From: Jiangella muralis
GTDB taxonomy: Bacteria; Actinomycetota; Actinomycetes; Jiangellales; Jiangellaceae
DNA length: 64,000 bases
Assembly: GCF_001270745.1 (NCBI RefSeq)
Contig: NZ_KQ434755.1
Location: 62,001 to 126,000 of the forward strand
Reading direction: 5' to 3'
Each line of letters opens with the position of its first letter. Position 1 is the first letter of the stretch. Made by a program: the position numbers and the translations under genes. The notes under the pieces are model-generated. The model saw only the letters and a program-made list of their open reading frames with translations, ran no database searches and was not told where the DNA came from. Shown in pieces: positions 60,842-64,000 of this stretch.

Positions 60842-62428
60842 TCAGTCATCGCTCGCTCCGGTCCTTGGACGCTGGAGATTGACGGCCAAGCACACTGCCA
60901 CGATCGCGAGGCCGACGGCGGTGGTCAGGGCGACGGCGTGCAGTCCGGTCGCGTATGCGTCGTGGGCGGCCGCCAGCAGCGGCAGGACGGTCTCGCTGGG
61001 AACGTCGGCGGCTGATTCGACCGCGCCGGCGAGACTGTGGCGCGCCGCGTCGGGTATGTCGAGGCCCGATCCGGTCATCTGGATGCGGTACGCCGCGGCG
61101 AGGACGCTGCCCAGGACGGCAACCCCGAACGCATACCCGAACTCGTTCGCCGTCTGAGCGATCCCGGACGCCGAGCCCGCCTTCTCCGGAGGTGCGGAGC
61201 CGACGACGAGGCCGATACCCACGGTGAGCAGCGGACCGCCACCGACACTGCTGATGGCGAATCCGATGATGAGCGGTGCCACGCCCGAACCCGGGGTTGT
61301 CTGGAGCATGACCAGGAACCCCACGACCGACACCGCCAGGCCCGCGGGAAGCAGCACTCCGGGCCGGATCCTGCGACTCAGGATCGGAGCGACCTGAAAG
61401 CTCAGCAAGCCGGCAACCATGCCGGGCAGGAGAGCGTAGGCGGCCCGAAGCGGCGACCAACCCTCAACCAGCTGGACGTACTGGGCCAGGAAGATCATCG
61501 CGCTGCCGCTGAGCATGGTGAAGGCGAACATGCTGCCCAGAGTCGTGTTGAACACCTTGTCGGTGAAGAGACGCAGGTCGATGAGGGGATCGGCGAGCCT
61601 GGACTGTCTGCGGACGAAGCACCAGCCCGCGACGACGCCGATCACGACGGACGCGAACGGCACGACCTGCCAGCCTTCGCGGGCGAGTTCCTTGAGCCCG
61701 AAGATGATGGGCAGGATCATCGCCAGGCTGAGCGCGACACTGGCCATGTCGAGGCGCCCGGCCTTGTGATCGCGATATTCGGGCAGCAGCGCCGGACCGA
61801 CGACCAGGAGCAGCACCATTGCCGGGACACCGAGCAGCATCACCGACCCCCACCAGAAGTGCTCCAGGAGCACTCCGCCCGCGATGGGGCCGAGGATGGC
61901 ACCGGCTGCGAAGCATGCGGCCCATACGCCGATAGCGGTGGCGCGCTGCTTGGCATCGGTGAAGATGTTGGAGATCAGAGCGAGGGTGGAGGGGGTCAAG
62001 GCAGCACCAGCGATGCCGAGCGCGGCCCGCGCCCCGATCAGCATCAGCGCGCTCGTGGAGAAGGCGGCCACCAGGGAGGCGACCCCGAAGCATGCGCCGC
62101 CGATCAGAAGCAGCCGCCGCCGCCCGATCCTGTCGCCGAGCGTACCCATGGTGATCATCAGGCCGCCGACCATGAACCCGTAGATGTCCATGACCCACAG
62201 CTGTTCGGTGCTGCTCGCACCCAGGGACGTGGCGATCTCGGGAAGGGCGAGCACCATGACGAACGTGTCCAAGGAGACCAGCAGCGTGGGCAGCGCCAAT
62301 ACGGCGAGTGCCACCCATTGCCTGACACCGGCACGCTTCGGAGGGGCCGGCTCGCCCTCGTGTCTGCTCCCCACGGGGTGTGCCGGAGCCGGCTCATGCC
62401 CCTGCGCGATGGCATCTTGGGAGGTCAT
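60842..62428 (-). CDS. MFS multidrug exporter (DHA2, 14-TM EmrB/QacA type)
   Basis: A 528-residue transporter with 14 predicted membrane helices. The N-terminal half shows LPTLLVSLDTFVMVLALPEI (motif D1-like) and GDRIGRRRLLLIGG (motif A), and motif C is in AAGAILGPIAGGVL. The family exports drugs and secondary metabolites with protons. A hairpin-like repeat and the AfsR-like regulator gene lie immediately upstream on the same strand, so control by that regulator is likely. Confidence 0.92.
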   Translation of the reverse strand: MTSQDAIAQGHEPAPAHPVGSRHEGEPAPPKRAGVRQWVALAVLALPTLLVSLDTFVMVLALPEIATSLGASSTEQLWVMDIYGFMVGGLMITMGTLGDRIGRRRLLLIGGACFGVASLVAAFSTSALMLIGARAALGIAGAALTPSTLALISNIFTDAKQRATAIGVWAACFAAGAILGPIAGGVLLEHFWWGSVMLLGVPAMVLLLVVGPALLPEYRDHKAGRLDMASVALSLAMILPIIFGLKELAREGWQVVPFASVVIGVVAGWCFVRRQSRLADPLIDLRLFTDKVFNTTLGSMFAFTMLSGSAMIFLAQYVQLVEGWSPLRAAYALLPGMVAGLLSFQVAPILSRRIRPGVLLPAGLAVSVVGFLVMLQTTPGSGVAPLIIGFAISSVGGGPLLTVGIGLVVGSAPPEKAGSASGIAQTANEFGYAFGVAVLGSVLAAAYRIQMTGSGLDIPDAARHSLAGAVESAADVPSETVLPLLAAAHDAYATGLHAVALTTAVGLAIVAVCLAVNLQRPRTGASDD

Positions 62429-62453
62429 GGTGTTCTCCTCGCTTGCGGCTGCG

Positions 62454-62470
62454 GTCCGTCGGTCGCGGAC
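62454..62470. promoter_or_regulatory. Inverted repeat upstream of the exporter gene
   Basis: GTCCG-TCGGTCG-CGGAC is a perfect five-base inverted repeat 26 bases before the exporter start, within the 64 bases separating it from the AfsR-like gene. It may be a leader hairpin or an operator. Confidence 0.3.
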
Positions 62471-62492
62471 ACGATGACGCTAGGCGGCAGGG

Positions 62493-64000
62493 CTATCGGT
62501 CATGTATTGCCGCCGTATCGCCGGGCCACCGGTCGAGGAGGGCCCGGGCTTCGTTGCCGATGCCGGCCAGGCCCAGGCCGTCGGCGAGGATCTCGGCCCG
62601 ACGTAGGTGCTCGACCGCGAGGCCCGTGTCACCGGCCTGCTGCTCGATCTTTCCCAGGCCCAGCAGTACGTACGGCGTCCCGACGTCGTCATCGATCTCG
62701 CGCACGAGGTGCAGCGCCTCCAGCGACGCGCTACGAGCGAGCTCGAGGTCGCCGGCGCGGGTGTGGATCGTTGCGGAGGTGTCCAGCCCCTGTGCGATCC
62801 CGCGCCGATACCCGACCTCACGAACGAGCACCAAGGCCTGATCGACCAGAGTCCTGGCGCCGGCCAGGTCATTGCTCCGGCTCTGCAATCGGGCCAGTTG
62901 AACCAGCACATGCGCCTCGGCCACGGGGTCGGCCACCGCACGGAGCAGCTCGAGCGCTTCGTTCGCGCAGCGGACGGCCGTCTCGGCCTCACCGCGCCCC
63001 CGGTAGACGCTGGTCAGATTCCGCAGCGCCAGTCCGAGGCCGTGCCGGTTGCCGAGCACCCGGAAGTCCGCGACCGCCTGGAGAAGTGGTTCGAATGCCT
63101 GGTCGTACTGGAACCTCTGTACGTGCAGTGATCCCAGCGAATACCGCATCGCGGCGAGACCGAGTAGGTTGCCGGTCCGCTCGACGGCGCCAAGCCCCGC
63201 GCGCGTGGTCTCGAGCCAGTCGTCGAAGTAGCCCTTGGTCTCATAGAGGGTGATGAGGGTGAGCGCGAGGTCCCAGCACAGCTCGTCGAGACCGGTGTCG
63301 GCGGCCTGATTCACCGCGGCGACCAGGCCCCGTCGTTCCCCCTGGTCGAGTCGCGGGAACGGGTCGCCCGGCCACGGCATCACGCCGGAGGGCGGGCGCC
63401 ATCGCGGCGCCGTGCCGTGAATGGTGGTGTGGTCGCCGCCGTACACGTGGCGGTGCGCGTCGTCGGCGAACGCCAGCCAGCCACCCAGGAGGCGGTCCAG
63501 CGCGGCGCCGCGTTCGGCATCGGATTCCGCCGCGGCCAGTGCCTCCGTCGCGTAGAGCCGGACCACGTCATGAAGGCGATAGCGGCTGTCGGAGTCGCCT
63601 TGCCGCCCGGTGGCGGTGACCAGCCGCGCGTCGACGAGGCGGTCCATGACCGCGACTGCTCTCTCGACGCTCGCGTCGCACAGGGCCGCCGCGGCCCATG
63701 CAGGGGCATCCGGCGCGGTCACCAGCGCGAACCGGCGAAACAGGCGCTGCGCATCCGGGTCGAGGCCCTGGAAACTGATGCCGATCGTGGAACGCACCCG
63801 CAGCCGGCGGTGGGCCAGTTCGTCGAGCCGGCGGCTCTCGTTCTCCAGCCGTTGGACCAACCGGTCGAGCGTCCAATCGGGTCGCGCCGTCAGCCGGGCC
63901 GCACAGATGCGGAGCGCCAGCGGCAGGCCGGCGCACAGCTCGGCCAGGCGCCGCGCGGCGACGGGGTCGGCACGGACTCGTGCCGCGGTGGTCATCCGGG
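62493..64000 (-). CDS. AfsR/SARP-like regulator, C-terminal NB-ARC and TPR part (N-terminus outside window)
   Basis: A partial protein open to the window edge, at least 500 residues. The part present begins in the ARC subdomain (LAELCAGLPLALRICAARL, typical of AfsR-type STAND ATPases), continues with a winged-helix-like region (LHDVVRLYATEAL) and then at least six tetratricopeptide-like repeats from about residue 260, with alternating Ala and Gly patterns such as GLALRNLTSVYRGRG. The DNA-binding domain and the P-loop would lie in the missing N-terminal part. Such proteins switch on neighbouring genes; the exporter next to it is the most likely target. The start cannot be determined. Confidence 0.85.
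   Translation of the reverse strand, partial: RMTTAARVRADPVAARRLAELCAGLPLALRICAARLTARPDWTLDRLVQRLENESRRLDELAHRRLRVRSTIGISFQGLDPDAQRLFRRFALVTAPDAPAWAAAALCDASVERAVAVMDRLVDARLVTATGRQGDSDSRYRLHDVVRLYATEALAAAESDAERGAALDRLLGGWLAFADDAHRHVYGGDHTTIHGTAPRWRPPSGVMPWPGDPFPRLDQGERRGLVAAVNQAADTGLDELCWDLALTLITLYETKGYFDDWLETTRAGLGAVERTGNLLGLAAMRYSLGSLHVQRFQYDQAFEPLLQAVADFRVLGNRHGLGLALRNLTSVYRGRGEAETAVRCANEALELLRAVADPVAEAHVLVQLARLQSRSNDLAGARTLVDQALVLVREVGYRRGIAQGLDTSATIHTRAGDLELARSASLEALHLVREIDDDVGTPYVLLGLGKIEQQAGDTGLAVEHLRRAEILADGLGLAGIGNEARALLDRWPGDTAAIHDR

Noticed and set aside
61037-63253. Plus-strand open frame of 738 codons
   Set aside because: It is antisense to the MFS exporter and the AfsR-like gene, whose motifs are clear. 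The frame has no motif of its own.
1-64000. tRNA genes, rRNA genes, insertion sequences, CRISPR arrays, phage genes
   Set aside because: No cloverleaf-like sequence, transposase or integrase motif, direct repeat array or phage structural gene was recognised on either strand.

Overview
The window is very GC-rich, with GTG and TTG starts, four-base ATGA/GTGA overlaps between genes and many ABC importers, which suggests a soil-type actinomycete. The genus cannot be fixed from this sequence. No rRNA, tRNA, transposase, integrase or CRISPR array was seen. Almost all of the sequence is coding and genes sit in tight operons.

Region 1 (about 1-27.4 kb) is a peptidase island. A plus-strand operon carries an S9 peptidase (cut by the window edge), an M19-type dipeptidase, two tandem S9 peptidases, a GMC oxidoreductase, an aldehyde dehydrogenase and a dipeptidyl-peptidase-IV-like S9 peptidase. 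Facing it, a minus-strand operon encodes a full peptide ABC importer (binding lipoprotein, two permeases, two ATPases), a CocE/X-Pro dipeptidyl-peptidase-like hydrolase, an SDR and a GntR regulator. Divergent from the importer, a plus-strand operon encodes a beta-lactamase-fold serine hydrolase, two more DPP-IV-like peptidases and a DUF885 peptidase. No peptidase has a visible signal peptide, so the likely logic is import of peptides followed by cytosolic, proline-directed breakdown with oxidation of an alcohol group.

Region 2 (27.5-36.8 kb) starts with a lone, divergent CobK-like gene. It continues with a carbohydrate-acid locus: a U32-like protein, an enolase-superfamily dehydratase and a GntR regulator on the minus strand, and a sugar ABC importer plus a GH127 beta-L-arabinofuranosidase on the plus strand.

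Region 3 (36.9-41.5 kb) is a small biosynthetic cluster: type III polyketide synthase, ICMT-type methyltransferase, two FAD-dependent reductase/hydroxylases and a UbiA prenyltransferase. It is probably for a prenylated or methylated phenolic lipid or quinone. Next to it, a TetR regulator and a DHFR-like protein share an intergenic region with two clear inverted-repeat operators (42.2-42.3 kb).

Region 4 (43-58 kb) is a second peptide/amide catabolic locus. It contains an amidase, an oligopeptidase-B-like S9 enzyme, an M20 hydrolase, a DJ-1/isonitrile-hydratase-like protein, a second peptide ABC importer, an amidohydrolase, a phosphotriesterase-like protein, a TetR regulator and an acyl-CoA ligase. 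Related operator-like sequences in two of its divergent promoter regions suggest that the TetR controls the locus.

Region 5 (58-64 kb) holds a DedA-family membrane protein, a SAM methyltransferase, a PhzF-like isomerase, a 14-TM drug exporter and the C-terminal part of an AfsR-like TPR regulator that runs off the end of the window.
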